In this document: positions 16,037-23,865 of the stretch, one piece after another
Position numbering within the stretch: position 1 is the stretch's first letter
Layout: each line of letters starts with the position of its first letter
Assembly: GCA_023249195.1 (NCBI GenBank)
Contig: JAHFDB010000014.1
Span: 1-32,984, forward strand
Direction of reading: 5' to 3'
DNA from: a bacterium
GTDB lineage: Bacteria > Margulisbacteria > Marinamargulisbacteria > SXXA01 > JAHFDB01
DNA length: 32,984 nucleotides
Made by a program: the position numbers and the translations under genes
The notes under the pieces: model-generated
What the model saw: only the letters and a program-made list of their open reading frames with translations
Told to the model about the DNA's origin: nothing
The model's database searches: none

Positions 16037-17322
16037 AAGAACGCATTGCCATTATTGATGGACTCAGAACCCCGATGGGGAAGGCGGGGGGGGCATTAAA
16101 ATCGGTATCTGCCGATGATTTGGGCGCTTTTGCTGTGAGGGAACTTTTGGCGCGTTTGCCTATTCCGAAAGAGATGATTGATGAGGTGATTTTAGGGAAT
16201 GTGGCTCAGCCTTCGAATGCGGCGAATATTGCCCGTGTGGTGGCCTTGAAAGCGGGCTTGTCTAATAGTGTTCCGGCGTATACCGTGCATCGTAATTGTG
16301 CGTCTGGAATGGAATCGATTACCACGGCTGCCAATAAGATTTTATCGGGAGATGCCCAGATTATTTTGGCGGGCGGCACTGAATCGATGTCGAATATTCC
16401 GTTGATGTTTGGTAAAAAAATGACGGCCTTATTTGCACAATTGCAAAAGGCCAAAACTCCTTGGCAAAAACTCAAAATTCTCTCCACGTTTCGTCTTGGT
16501 TTTTTAGCCCCCGTTGTAGGTGTTGTAGAAGGGCTAACAGACCCTGTGTGTGGACTTATTATGGGCCTCACCGGCGAGAATTTGGCCAGAGAATTTCATA
16601 TTACCCGGTTAGAGCAAGATCAGTATGCGTTGAACAGTCACGAAAAGGCTCTAAGAGCGATTGAAAAAGGGCTTTTTCAAGAAGAAACCGTGCCTTTTCC
16701 GCTGCCCCCTAAATATGACTATGTGCACACTTTGGATGAAGGGCCTCGTAAGGGTCAAACCATTGAAGCTTTGCAAAAGCTAAAACCTTATTTTGACAAG
16801 GTCAATGGAACAGTGACCGTAGGAAATTCTTGCCCTCTTACAGACGGGGCTGCCGCTGTGTTGTTGATGAAAGAATCTCAGGCCAAAGAGATGCGTTTGA
16901 CCCCGATGGGTTATTTGCGTGAATACGCATATGCCGGGCTTGAACCCGAGCGTATGGGTTTGGGGCCTGTATATGCCACCTCAAGGCTTTTAGACAAGGC
17001 TAAAATTACGATGAAAGATATTGATTTGGCGGAATTGAACGAAGCCTTTGCAGTACAGGTGATGGCCAACCAAAAGGCCTTTGACTCGGATGACTTTTCA
17101 AGGAAGTTTTTAGGAAAAGACAAAGCTCTAGGGGAATTGCGTTCGGATATTTTGAACGTGAATGGGGGGGCTGTGGCCTTGGGACATCCGGTAGGGATGA
17201 CAGGGACAAGAATTGTGATTACCCTTTTGAAGGAATTGAAAAGACGAAACTTACAGCGTGGATTGGCCACTTTATGTGTGGGTGGAGGCCAGGGTGCGGC
17301 TTTGTTAGTGGAGGTAAACTAA
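16033..17322 (+). CDS. fadA: 3-ketoacyl-CoA thiolase / acetyl-CoA C-acyltransferase
   Basis: Catalyses the thiolytic cleavage that releases acetyl-CoA at the end of each beta-oxidation cycle. The 429-residue length resembles the FadI/trifunctional-beta type, longer than FadA (~390). Catalytic residues are visible: nucleophile C89 in VHRNCASGME, H385 in GGAVALGHPVG, and C415 in CVGGGQG near the C terminus. NEAFAV (about residues 336-341) is also conserved. It overlaps both neighbours (ATGA with the synthetase, TAATG with the next gene), so it is almost certainly made in ratio with the downstream hydratase/dehydrogenase, with which it should form the multifunctional complex. Confidence 0.94.
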   Translation: MKERIAIIDGLRTPMGKAGGALKSVSADDLGAFAVRELLARLPIPKEMIDEVILGNVAQPSNAANIARVVALKAGLSNSVPAYTVHRNCASGMESITTAANKILSGDAQIILAGGTESMSNIPLMFGKKMTALFAQLQKAKTPWQKLKILSTFRLGFLAPVVGVVEGLTDPVCGLIMGLTGENLAREFHITRLEQDQYALNSHEKALRAIEKGLFQEETVPFPLPPKYDYVHTLDEGPRKGQTIEALQKLKPYFDKVNGTVTVGNSCPLTDGAAAVLLMKESQAKEMRLTPMGYLREYAYAGLEPERMGLGPVYATSRLLDKAKITMKDIDLAELNEAFAVQVMANQKAFDSDDFSRKFLGKDKALGELRSDILNVNGGAVALGHPVGMTGTRIVITLLKELKRRNLQRGLATLCVGGGQGAALLVEVN

Positions 17323-19463
17323 TGACCGCTTTTCATCTTGAAACCATTCAAGGGGTTGTGACCCTCACCTTTGATTATCCTAACGAAAAAATCAATAAAC
17401 TGACCTCAGAAGTGATGGGGGAGTTAGACACCATGCTGGAAGAGATTTCCAAAACCCCTAATCTCAAGGCCTTGGTGCTTAAAAGTGCCAAAAGGGATAT
17501 TTTTATTGCGGGTGCGGATATTGCTGAAATTCGGTCGATTACCGAACCAGAAGAAGGTGTTTTGAAAGCGAAAGCAGGTCAGGCTGTTTTGAATAAGCTA
17601 TCGGCCCTTGAAATTCCGACCATTGCAGTCATAGATGGGGCGACTTTAGGGGGTGGATTGGAACTGGCTTTGGCGTGTAGTTATCGTGTGGTGTCAGATA
17701 ACCCACGTGTACAACTGGGGCTTCCTGAAGTCAGTTTAGGGATTATTCCTGGCTTTGGCGGCACGCAGCGATTGCCTCGATTAATTGGGTTGAGGAATGG
17801 GCTAGACTTGATTTTGACAGGGAAGTCTGTTGATGGAAAAAAAGCCTATAAATTGGGCTTGGCCGATGCTTTTTTCACACAATCGTTTATAGAGGAGTCT
17901 TTACAGATATTTTTAGCCACTATTTTTACCTCTAAAGGCAAAGAAGTGACCCTGAAACGTCGTCGCCCGAAAGGCTTTTTAGGCTGGTTTTTAGAGAGAA
18001 CTTTTTTAGGTCGTCGACTTGTCTACAAGACTGCGAAAAAAACGGTGATGGAAAAGTCAAAAGGGCACTATCCTGCTCCGTTGGCAGCGCTTCAGGTGAT
18101 CAAGTCGACTTTCTGTGGGTCTCTGACAAAGGGCTTAGATGTGGAGGCTAAGGCCTTTAGTCTTTTGGTACCCACTCAGATTTCTAAAAATTTAATTCAA
18201 TTATTTTTTGTTCAAGAAGAGCTCAAAAAATATGCGGGTGTGTCTCAACCTATTCCGATTGCGACCCTTCAAGATTCAGGCGTCTTAGGCGCAGGATTAA
18301 TGGGCGGGGGTATTGGGTGGTTATTGAGCAGCGTGGGTATTTCTGTTCGCCTCAAAGATGTTCAGTGGGAGGCGATCGCCAAAGGCTTTTCTTCTGCCAG
18401 TAAAATTTATGACAAACTGGTTAAAATTAAGAAAAAAACAGCCCGTGAAGTGGGGCTTTCAATGCAGTTGATTTCAGGCACTACCGATTATTCGGGCTTT
18501 CAGAAAACAGATATTGTGATTGAGGCGATTGTTGAAGATATCACGATTAAGAAAAAAGTCTTTCAAGAACTGGAAGGATATATTCGACCAGAGACGATTA
18601 TTGCGAGTAATACGTCGTCGTTATCGATTTCAGAGATGGCTGAGGGGTTGGCGCATCCAGAACGGTTTATTGGGATGCATTTTTTTAGCCCGGTAAATAA
18701 AATGCCCTTGGTAGAGGTGATTCCCGGTGAAAAAACGTCTGATGAAGCCATTGCCAGTGTTGTGCAGTTGGCTAAGACCATGAAAAAGACGCCTATTGTT
18801 GTGAAAAATGTGCCTGGTTTTTTGGTCAATCGTATTTTGATTCCTTATGTGAATGAGGCGATTTGTTTGCTTCAGGAAGGCGTTTCGGTTCAAGTTTTAG
18901 ATCATGCGATTGAAAGTTTTGGCATGCCTTTGGGGCCCTTGGCTTTAGCCGATGAGGTGGGCCTTGATATTGGCTATAAAGTGGCGAAATTGCTTGAAAA
19001 AGGCTATGGCGAACGGATGGCTGTGGCCAAGGCTTTTGAGGTGTTGTTTGCGGATCCTGAATTAAGGGGAAAGAAAACACAAAAAGGGTTTTATTTGCAT
19101 TCTGACGCTAAAAAAGTGCCTAATCCTAAAGTAGAAGCGTTGTTGAAATCGTGTAAAGTTCAAGGGGTTGATGTGAGTGTAGCAACGGCAGTTGACCGCA
19201 TGATTTTACTGATGGTGAATGAGGCTGCACGGTGTTTAGAAGAAGGAGTGGTTCAAAAACCAGAACATTTAGATATGGCGATGATTTTAGGGACGGGTTT
19301 CCCGCCTTTCTTAGGTGGTTTGTGCCGATATGCGGATCAACGTGGGATTTCTGAGATTTGTCAGAAATTAGAAGGTTTTAAAACTCAGTATGGAATGAGA
19401 TTTGAGCCTGCAAAACGGTTGATTCAGATGGCTCAAGAAAACAAGATGTTTTACACACTATGA
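17322..19463 (+). CDS. fadB: Bifunctional enoyl-CoA hydratase / 3-hydroxyacyl-CoA dehydrogenase
   Basis: Alpha subunit of the fatty acid oxidation complex: hydration of 2-enoyl-CoA, then NAD-dependent oxidation. The true start is ATG 17322 behind GGAGG (713 residues); the frame is open upstream inside the thiolase gene. Residues ~1-270 are a crotonase domain with catalytic E114 in GGGLELAL and E136 in LPEVSLGIIPG. The oxyanion segment is AGADIAEI. The dehydrogenase begins at the NAD site GAGLMG (323-328), includes IVEDITIKK and IIASNTSS, and the catalytic H453 in GMHFFSPVNKMPLVE, followed by two C-terminal dehydrogenase repeats. FadB and FadJ types cannot be told apart safely. The stop overlaps the start of the ATPase gene (ATGA). 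Confidence 0.94.
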   Translation: MTAFHLETIQGVVTLTFDYPNEKINKLTSEVMGELDTMLEEISKTPNLKALVLKSAKRDIFIAGADIAEIRSITEPEEGVLKAKAGQAVLNKLSALEIPTIAVIDGATLGGGLELALACSYRVVSDNPRVQLGLPEVSLGIIPGFGGTQRLPRLIGLRNGLDLILTGKSVDGKKAYKLGLADAFFTQSFIEESLQIFLATIFTSKGKEVTLKRRRPKGFLGWFLERTFLGRRLVYKTAKKTVMEKSKGHYPAPLAALQVIKSTFCGSLTKGLDVEAKAFSLLVPTQISKNLIQLFFVQEELKKYAGVSQPIPIATLQDSGVLGAGLMGGGIGWLLSSVGISVRLKDVQWEAIAKGFSSASKIYDKLVKIKKKTAREVGLSMQLISGTTDYSGFQKTDIVIEAIVEDITIKKKVFQELEGYIRPETIIASNTSSLSISEMAEGLAHPERFIGMHFFSPVNKMPLVEVIPGEKTSDEAIASVVQLAKTMKKTPIVVKNVPGFLVNRILIPYVNEAICLLQEGVSVQVLDHAIESFGMPLGPLALADEVGLDIGYKVAKLLEKGYGERMAVAKAFEVLFADPELRGKKTQKGFYLHSDAKKVPNPKVEALLKSCKVQGVDVSVATAVDRMILLMVNEAARCLEEGVVQKPEHLDMAMILGTGFPPFLGGLCRYADQRGISEICQKLEGFKTQYGMRFEPAKRLIQMAQENKMFYTL

Positions 19464-20611
19464 TTATTTCTAAGGTTAAACTCAAAAACTGGAAAAATTT
19501 TTCTCATGTTGAAATTCCGTTGAGAGAAAGAATGTTTATTGTAGGCCCAAATGCCTCAGGGAAATCTAATTTTTTGGATGTCTTTCGTTTTTTGCATGAT
19601 ATTGCAAAACCAGGAGGGGGATTGAAAAAGGCTATAGAAGATAGGGGGGGTATTACGAAGGTAAGGGCGCTTTCTGCAAGGCGTTTCCCAGATGTTGAGA
19701 TAGAGGTGGAATTGGCTGATTTTGATTCTGGGACTACTTTGTGGAAATATGCATTGGGTTTTAAATATAGTAAACCTTCTGGGACTCTTCTTATTACTTT
19801 TGAAAGAGTGTGGAAAGGTGAAAAACTTATACTGGATAGGCCTGATAAAGAAGATAAGAAAGATGAATTGAGATTAACCCAAACACATATTGAGCAAATG
19901 AATGCGAATATGGAATTTCGGGAAATTGCGAAGAATTTTGAATCTATTACTTACTTTCATCTTGTTCCTCAGCTTTTGAAGTTTTCAGGTTTCTTTCTGG
20001 GTTCAAATATGGCGGAAGATCCTTATGGGAAAAGTTTTTTACAAAGGGTTGCCAAGGTCAGTGCTAAACATCGCAATGCTTGGTTAAATAAAATTGAAGG
20101 TGCACTCAAAGTGGCTGTTCCTAGGCTTAAAAAGCTCGAATATACCGAGGAGTTAGGGGTTCCACATCTACAAGCAGTTTATGACCATTGGAGGGTTAAT
20201 GCTGCAGGAAAACAGAGGGAAGATCAGTTCTCTGATGGTACTTTAAGGTTAATAGCACTTTTGTGGTCATTGCTAGATGGCGGAGATTCTCTTTTGTTGT
20301 TGGAAGAGCCGGAATTGTCTCTGAATTCTGCGATTGTCGCAAAACTTGCGCCTATTATTTATAAATTGCAATTGCCTAAGAAACGGCAAGTTGTGCTAAG
20401 TACTCATAGTGTGGAATTACTTCAAGACAAAGGAATTGACCCTTTGGAGTTGGCTGTATTATCTCCAGAAAAGGAGGGTACTCACATTAGACTTGCCTCT
20501 TCTATCGACGAAGTGAAATTGTTGTTGGATACGGGGATGAGTATGGGTGATATTATTCCTTCTTTTACTTCTCCAGATTCTATCGATAAACTTCCCTTAT
20601 TTAATTTGTAG
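19460..20611 (+). CDS. AAA/ABC-type ATPase (RecF/OLD-like, AAA_21) of a probable two-gene defence cassette
   Basis: A 383-residue ATPase with an SMC/RecF-like nucleotide-binding fold split by a middle insertion. Residues 29-36 are the Walker A GPNASGKS. The signature-like segment is QFSDGTLRLIAL (about 256-267), Walker B is LLLLEEPELSLN with E282/E283, and the switch histidine is in LSTHSVELL. The N-terminal strand KVKLKNWKNFSHVEIPL is typical of this class. It overlaps fadB by ATGA and is followed after seven bases by a TOPRIM/DUF4276-like gene. ATPase plus TOPRIM-type pairs form abortive-infection and anti-plasmid systems such as AbiL, PARIS and OLD. The DNA is more AT-rich than the fad genes on each side, which suggests horizontal gain. 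Defence function is inference. Confidence 0.8.
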   Translation: MIISKVKLKNWKNFSHVEIPLRERMFIVGPNASGKSNFLDVFRFLHDIAKPGGGLKKAIEDRGGITKVRALSARRFPDVEIEVELADFDSGTTLWKYALGFKYSKPSGTLLITFERVWKGEKLILDRPDKEDKKDELRLTQTHIEQMNANMEFREIAKNFESITYFHLVPQLLKFSGFFLGSNMAEDPYGKSFLQRVAKVSAKHRNAWLNKIEGALKVAVPRLKKLEYTEELGVPHLQAVYDHWRVNAAGKQREDQFSDGTLRLIALLWSLLDGGDSLLLLEEPELSLNSAIVAKLAPIIYKLQLPKKRQVVLSTHSVELLQDKGIDPLELAVLSPEKEGTHIRLASSIDEVKLLLDTGMSMGDIIPSFTSPDSIDKLPLFNL

Positions 20612-20618
20612 GTTCGCT

Positions 20619-21227
20619 ATGTCACATCAGGTTCTATTTGTTTATGAAGATAGTTTGAGTAAAACAGTTATGGAAAAAATTCTTAAAGAATTTGGAAGTA
20701 AATTTACTCCGTATAAAAAAATATGTGGCCATGGGTTTGGATATATAAAAAAAAACATTTTGAATTTTAATAAAGCAGCTCAGTATTCTCCAATACTTGT
20801 TTTAACCGATTTGGATAATGATCCATGTGCTCCACAAAAGATGAACGATTGGCTTGCGGGTTATGAAAAAAGTTCAGGGTTGCTATTTAGAATAGCTGTT
20901 AAAGAAATTGAATCTTGGATTTTGGCGGATAGAAACGCTTTTTCTAGTTATTTTGGATGTCCAATGGAAAAAATATCAGTATCTCCAGATACTCTTTTAG
21001 ATCCTAAGAGAGATCTTATTCTATTGGTAGATAAATATTCAAAAAAAGAGATAAAACTGGATGTATTGCCTAGAAAAAATGATAGTATAAAACAAGGGCC
21101 AAATTACAATGCAAGAATGGAAGAATTTGTGCTCAATAACTGGGATGTTAGTCATGCGGTAATCCATTCTCCAAGTTTACAACGGACTTTTTTGGCACTT
21201 AAAAAGTATACCCACCATGTTTCTTGA
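20619..21227 (+). CDS. DUF4276/TOPRIM-like partner of the upstream ATPase
   Basis: The start is ATG 20619 (202 residues), seven bases after the ATPase stop; an earlier in-frame ATG gives a hydrophobic tail that is the other reading of the ATPase 3' end. The layout is TOPRIM-like: an N-terminal acidic strand VLFVYEDSLSK with E10, then TDLDND with D64 and D66, then KEIESWILAD (95-104), which resembles the conserved Glu region of DUF4276. The C terminus carries HSPSLQRTFLAL. I judge it a distant DUF4276/RloB/AriB-type protein, likely a metal-dependent nuclease or effector held by the ATPase. The family is uncertain. Codon use is very AT-rich (many AAA, ATA, TTT), unlike the neighbouring fad genes. 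Confidence 0.65.
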   Translation: MSHQVLFVYEDSLSKTVMEKILKEFGSKFTPYKKICGHGFGYIKKNILNFNKAAQYSPILVLTDLDNDPCAPQKMNDWLAGYEKSSGLLFRIAVKEIESWILADRNAFSSYFGCPMEKISVSPDTLLDPKRDLILLVDKYSKKEIKLDVLPRKNDSIKQGPNYNARMEEFVLNNWDVSHAVIHSPSLQRTFLALKKYTHHVS

Positions 21228-21239
21228 AAGGACATATCT

Positions 21240-23093
21240 ATGAAACTCACAGACAACCAAGACAAACAAAAAGCCTTAGATTTAGCGGAAGATTCCCGCG
21301 AAACTGAATGGAAATATGAAAGCTTTGTGGCCGAATTATTTAAAGGCGATTTTCGCTGGGATTTGATTCATCCCTACCCGACTCAATCTGAAGAAGATAA
21401 AATAATTGGGGATGCCTTATTAGAAAGGCTTGAGGCCGATTTACGTATGCATATTGACCCTGAAGCGGTTGATCGAAATGGGGAAGTGCCCAAGGAAGCC
21501 TTAAAAGCGTTGGCGGATAAAGGTTATTTTGGAATGAAAATTCCAAAAGAGTATGGGGGGTTGGGCCTGTCAATTTTTAATTACACCCGAGCTATGGCCT
21601 TGGTTGGGAGTTACTGCGGGTCTACGGCGGTATGGTTGTCTGCTCATCAAAGTATTGGGGTTCCTCAGCCTTTGAAATTGTTTGGTACACATGAACAAAA
21701 AGAAAAATATCTTCCTCGGCTGGCAAAAGGTGCGATTTCCGCTTTTGCTTTGACGGAACCCGATGTGGGTTCTGATCCAGCCAAAATGAAAACAACAGCC
21801 GTGTTGAGTGAAGATGGCCAGCACTATATTTTGAACGGAGAGAAGCTTTATATCACCAATGGGCCCAATTCTGAATTGTTGGTGGTGATGACATTGACGG
21901 CTCCTAAAATTGTCAATGGACGCGAAAAACAGCAGATCTCAGCGCTGATTGTGGAAACCAATAGCCCAGGGTTTGAGGTGTTGAACCGCTGTCAGTTTAT
22001 GGGTATTCGAGGTATTGCTAATGGACGACTTAAATTTACGAATGTGAAAGTGCCTAAAGACAATTTAATTGGTGAGCCTGGGCAGGGGCTTAAAATTGCG
22101 TTTGTGACTTTGAACGCGGGGCGTTTGACGATTCCTGCCATTTCGGCGGCTTCTGGGAAATTATGCATGTATATTTCAAAAGAGTGGTCGAATAAGCGGG
22201 TGCAATGGGGGCTTCCCATTGGTCAGCATCAAGCGGTACAGGATAAACTGGCCGTGATGGTGGCAGATACCTTTGCGATGGAGAGCGTGAGCATGTTGGC
22301 CTCGGCCTGCGCCGATCACGAGCACGCCGATATTCGTCTTGAAGCTGCCATGGCGAAATATTTTGGATCTGAACGCGCTTGGGCAATTGCCGATCAGGCG
22401 TTGCAAATTCGGGGTGGGCGTGGATTTGAAACTGCGACATCTTTGAAAAATAGAGGTGAAGAGCCTTTCCCTGTTGAACGTGTTTTAAGAGACCTTCGTA
22501 TTAATCGAATTATTGAAGGTACCAGCGAAATTATGCAACTATTTATTGCCCGTGAAGCGATGGATGCTCATGTGAAATATCTTATGGCCTTAATGAACCC
22601 TAGGGCTAGCGTAGGCGATAAGCTTAAAACGTTGGTCAAAATGGGGTGTTTTTATGTGACTTGGTATCCTCGACAATGGATAGCTTTTCCTCGCAGTTTT
22701 GGAGTCAAGCATCTTTCATGTCAGAATCGATGCCATTTGCGTTATATTCAGAAAACCAGCAAAAAATTGGCCAGACGTCTCTTTCATACGATGGCGAGAT
22801 ATCAGACCAAGCTTGAAAAAGAGCAATTAATTTTGGCAGCCTATGTGGACGTTGGGACGGATTTATTGGCGATGGCCGCGAGTCTTTCACGGGCGGAACA
22901 TCTGCTTTCTAAGGGGCAGGCCGATGCTTCTGTGCAGGATGCGGTGAATTTGTTCTGCAAACAGGCTAAAAGACGCATTGCGTTGAATTTTAAAAAGGTA
23001 AGCTGTAACTCTAATGGTTTGGTGGCAAAAGTCAGTAAACAGTTGTTAGAAGGTAAATTTGACTGGATGATTAACGGGATTGTGAAACCGTAA
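21240..23093 (+). CDS. Acyl-CoA dehydrogenase (FAD-dependent), long form
   Basis: Performs the first oxidation of beta-oxidation, acyl-CoA to trans-2-enoyl-CoA, passing electrons to an electron-transfer flavoprotein. The 617-residue protein has the normal three-domain acyl-CoA dehydrogenase in residues ~60-440: GYFGMKIPKEYGGLGLS, FALTEPDVGSDPAKM, LNGEKLYITNG, then QALQIRGGRGFE, and IIEGTSEIMQL, where the Glu lies at the position of the catalytic base of many family members. A C-terminal extension of ~180 residues is predominantly helical, as in VLCAD/ACAD9-type enzymes. It starts 12 bases after the TOPRIM-like gene behind GAAAGGA, and ends before a strong terminator. Its separation from the other fad genes by the defence-like pair looks secondary. 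Confidence 0.93.
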   Translation: MKLTDNQDKQKALDLAEDSRETEWKYESFVAELFKGDFRWDLIHPYPTQSEEDKIIGDALLERLEADLRMHIDPEAVDRNGEVPKEALKALADKGYFGMKIPKEYGGLGLSIFNYTRAMALVGSYCGSTAVWLSAHQSIGVPQPLKLFGTHEQKEKYLPRLAKGAISAFALTEPDVGSDPAKMKTTAVLSEDGQHYILNGEKLYITNGPNSELLVVMTLTAPKIVNGREKQQISALIVETNSPGFEVLNRCQFMGIRGIANGRLKFTNVKVPKDNLIGEPGQGLKIAFVTLNAGRLTIPAISAASGKLCMYISKEWSNKRVQWGLPIGQHQAVQDKLAVMVADTFAMESVSMLASACADHEHADIRLEAAMAKYFGSERAWAIADQALQIRGGRGFETATSLKNRGEEPFPVERVLRDLRINRIIEGTSEIMQLFIAREAMDAHVKYLMALMNPRASVGDKLKTLVKMGCFYVTWYPRQWIAFPRSFGVKHLSCQNRCHLRYIQKTSKKLARRLFHTMARYQTKLEKEQLILAAYVDVGTDLLAMAASLSRAEHLLSKGQADASVQDAVNLFCKQAKRRIALNFKKVSCNSNGLVAKVSKQLLEGKFDWMINGIVKP

Positions 23094-23106
23094 TTCTTGT
23101 AAAAAT

Positions 23107-23134
23107 GACCCTCTCTCTTTATTGAGAGAGGGTC
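23107..23134. terminator. Bidirectional intrinsic terminator between acyl-CoA dehydrogenase and azoreductase
   Basis: GACCCTCTCTC and GAGAGAGGGTC form a perfect 11-pair stem with a six-base loop, 13 bases after the dehydrogenase stop and 10 bases past the azoreductase stop on the other strand. The minus strand reads ATTTTTAC after the hairpin, a usable U-run; the plus side is weaker (TGCTTT). It separates two convergent units. Confidence 0.8.
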
Positions 23135-23144
23135 TGCTTTAAAC

Positions 23145-23768
23145 TTAAGCGGTTTGAAGCACTTCGTTTAGCTGAGAATTGGCGGTTTTAAGTGCTTCTT
23201 CTTTGGCTGCTTCTCCCATAGAAACACCTTCTGCACGAATGAACGAAATATCGGTGATGCCTAAAAAATTAAAAATGGTTTTGAGATAGGTTTCTTGGTG
23301 GTCCATTGCCATGGCGGGGCCTTGTGTGTAAATGCCGCCTCTGCTAGAAACAATAATGATTTTCTTCCCTTCTGGAACCAATCCTTTGACACCGGTTGGG
23401 GTATATTGAAAGGTTTTTCCTGCACGAACCAAGTGGTCGATCCAGGCTTTGAGTGAAGAAGGGATACCTAAATTCCACATCGGTGCTCCAATAACGATCA
23501 CATCTGCGCTCAAAAATTCTTTGACTAATTGGTCAGATACTTTGAGTGCTTCTTCTTGAGAGGGGTTTCTTTGCGAATCGGGTGTAAAGAAGGCCCCAAC
23601 AACTTCAGCACTGAGGTGAGGCAAGGGGGTATTTCCAAAATCGTGGGTAATGAGTCTGTGATCAGGATGTTTTTCTTTGAGCTCGTTTACTAATTTTTGA
23701 GTGAGCTTTCTAGAAATGGAACGGTCTGCGAGTGGGCTGCTATCAATGTGTAACAGGGTATATGACAT
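23145..23768 (-). CDS. azoR: FMN-dependent NADH-azoreductase / flavodoxin-fold quinone reductase
   Basis: A 207-residue flavodoxin-like protein of the AzoR family, which reduces quinones and azo compounds with NAD(P)H and protects against thiol stress. Motifs: the FMN phosphate loop HIDSSPLADRSISRKL at residues 7-22, the flavin-binding APMWNLGIPSSLKAWIDH near residue 100, and VSSRGGIYTQGP near 140. The length fits the family (~200). ATG 23768 has an AAAGGA site about 10 bases upstream. It has its own gap on both sides, a weak hairpin upstream after the ABC gene and a bidirectional terminator downstream, so it is probably monocistronic. Confidence 0.92.
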   Translation of the reverse strand: MSYTLLHIDSSPLADRSISRKLTQKLVNELKEKHPDHRLITHDFGNTPLPHLSAEVVGAFFTPDSQRNPSQEEALKVSDQLVKEFLSADVIVIGAPMWNLGIPSSLKAWIDHLVRAGKTFQYTPTGVKGLVPEGKKIIIVSSRGGIYTQGPAMAMDHQETYLKTIFNFLGITDISFIRAEGVSMGEAAKEEALKTANSQLNEVLQTA

Positions 23769-23838
23769 GGGAAATAGGTCCTTTCAAGAGTATATAAGCT
23801 AGACTAGAGTATAATAAGTAACTTCAAATATAAGAAGG

Positions 23839-23858
23839 GCCTTATTTGTGAATAAGGC
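23839..23858 (-). terminator. Hairpin after the ABC transporter gene (probable terminator)
   Basis: GCCTTATT and AATAAGGC form a perfect eight-pair stem around a four-base loop, eight bases past the ABC gene stop on the minus strand. Flanking AAGAA and TTCTT could extend the pairing with internal mismatches. The following minus-strand sequence is T-rich but interrupted (CCTTCTTATATTT). A modest terminator. Confidence 0.5.
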
Positions 23859-23865
23859 GGATTTC

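Noticed and set aside
17274..17321. Earlier start of the hydratase/dehydrogenase gene
   Set aside because: The extra codons are the thiolase C terminus read in another frame; ATG 17322 has GGAGG in front.
20547..20618. Hydrophobic N-terminal helix on the DUF4276-like protein
   Set aside because: The leucine run is the out-of-frame end of the ATPase gene; ATG 20619 lies seven bases after its stop.
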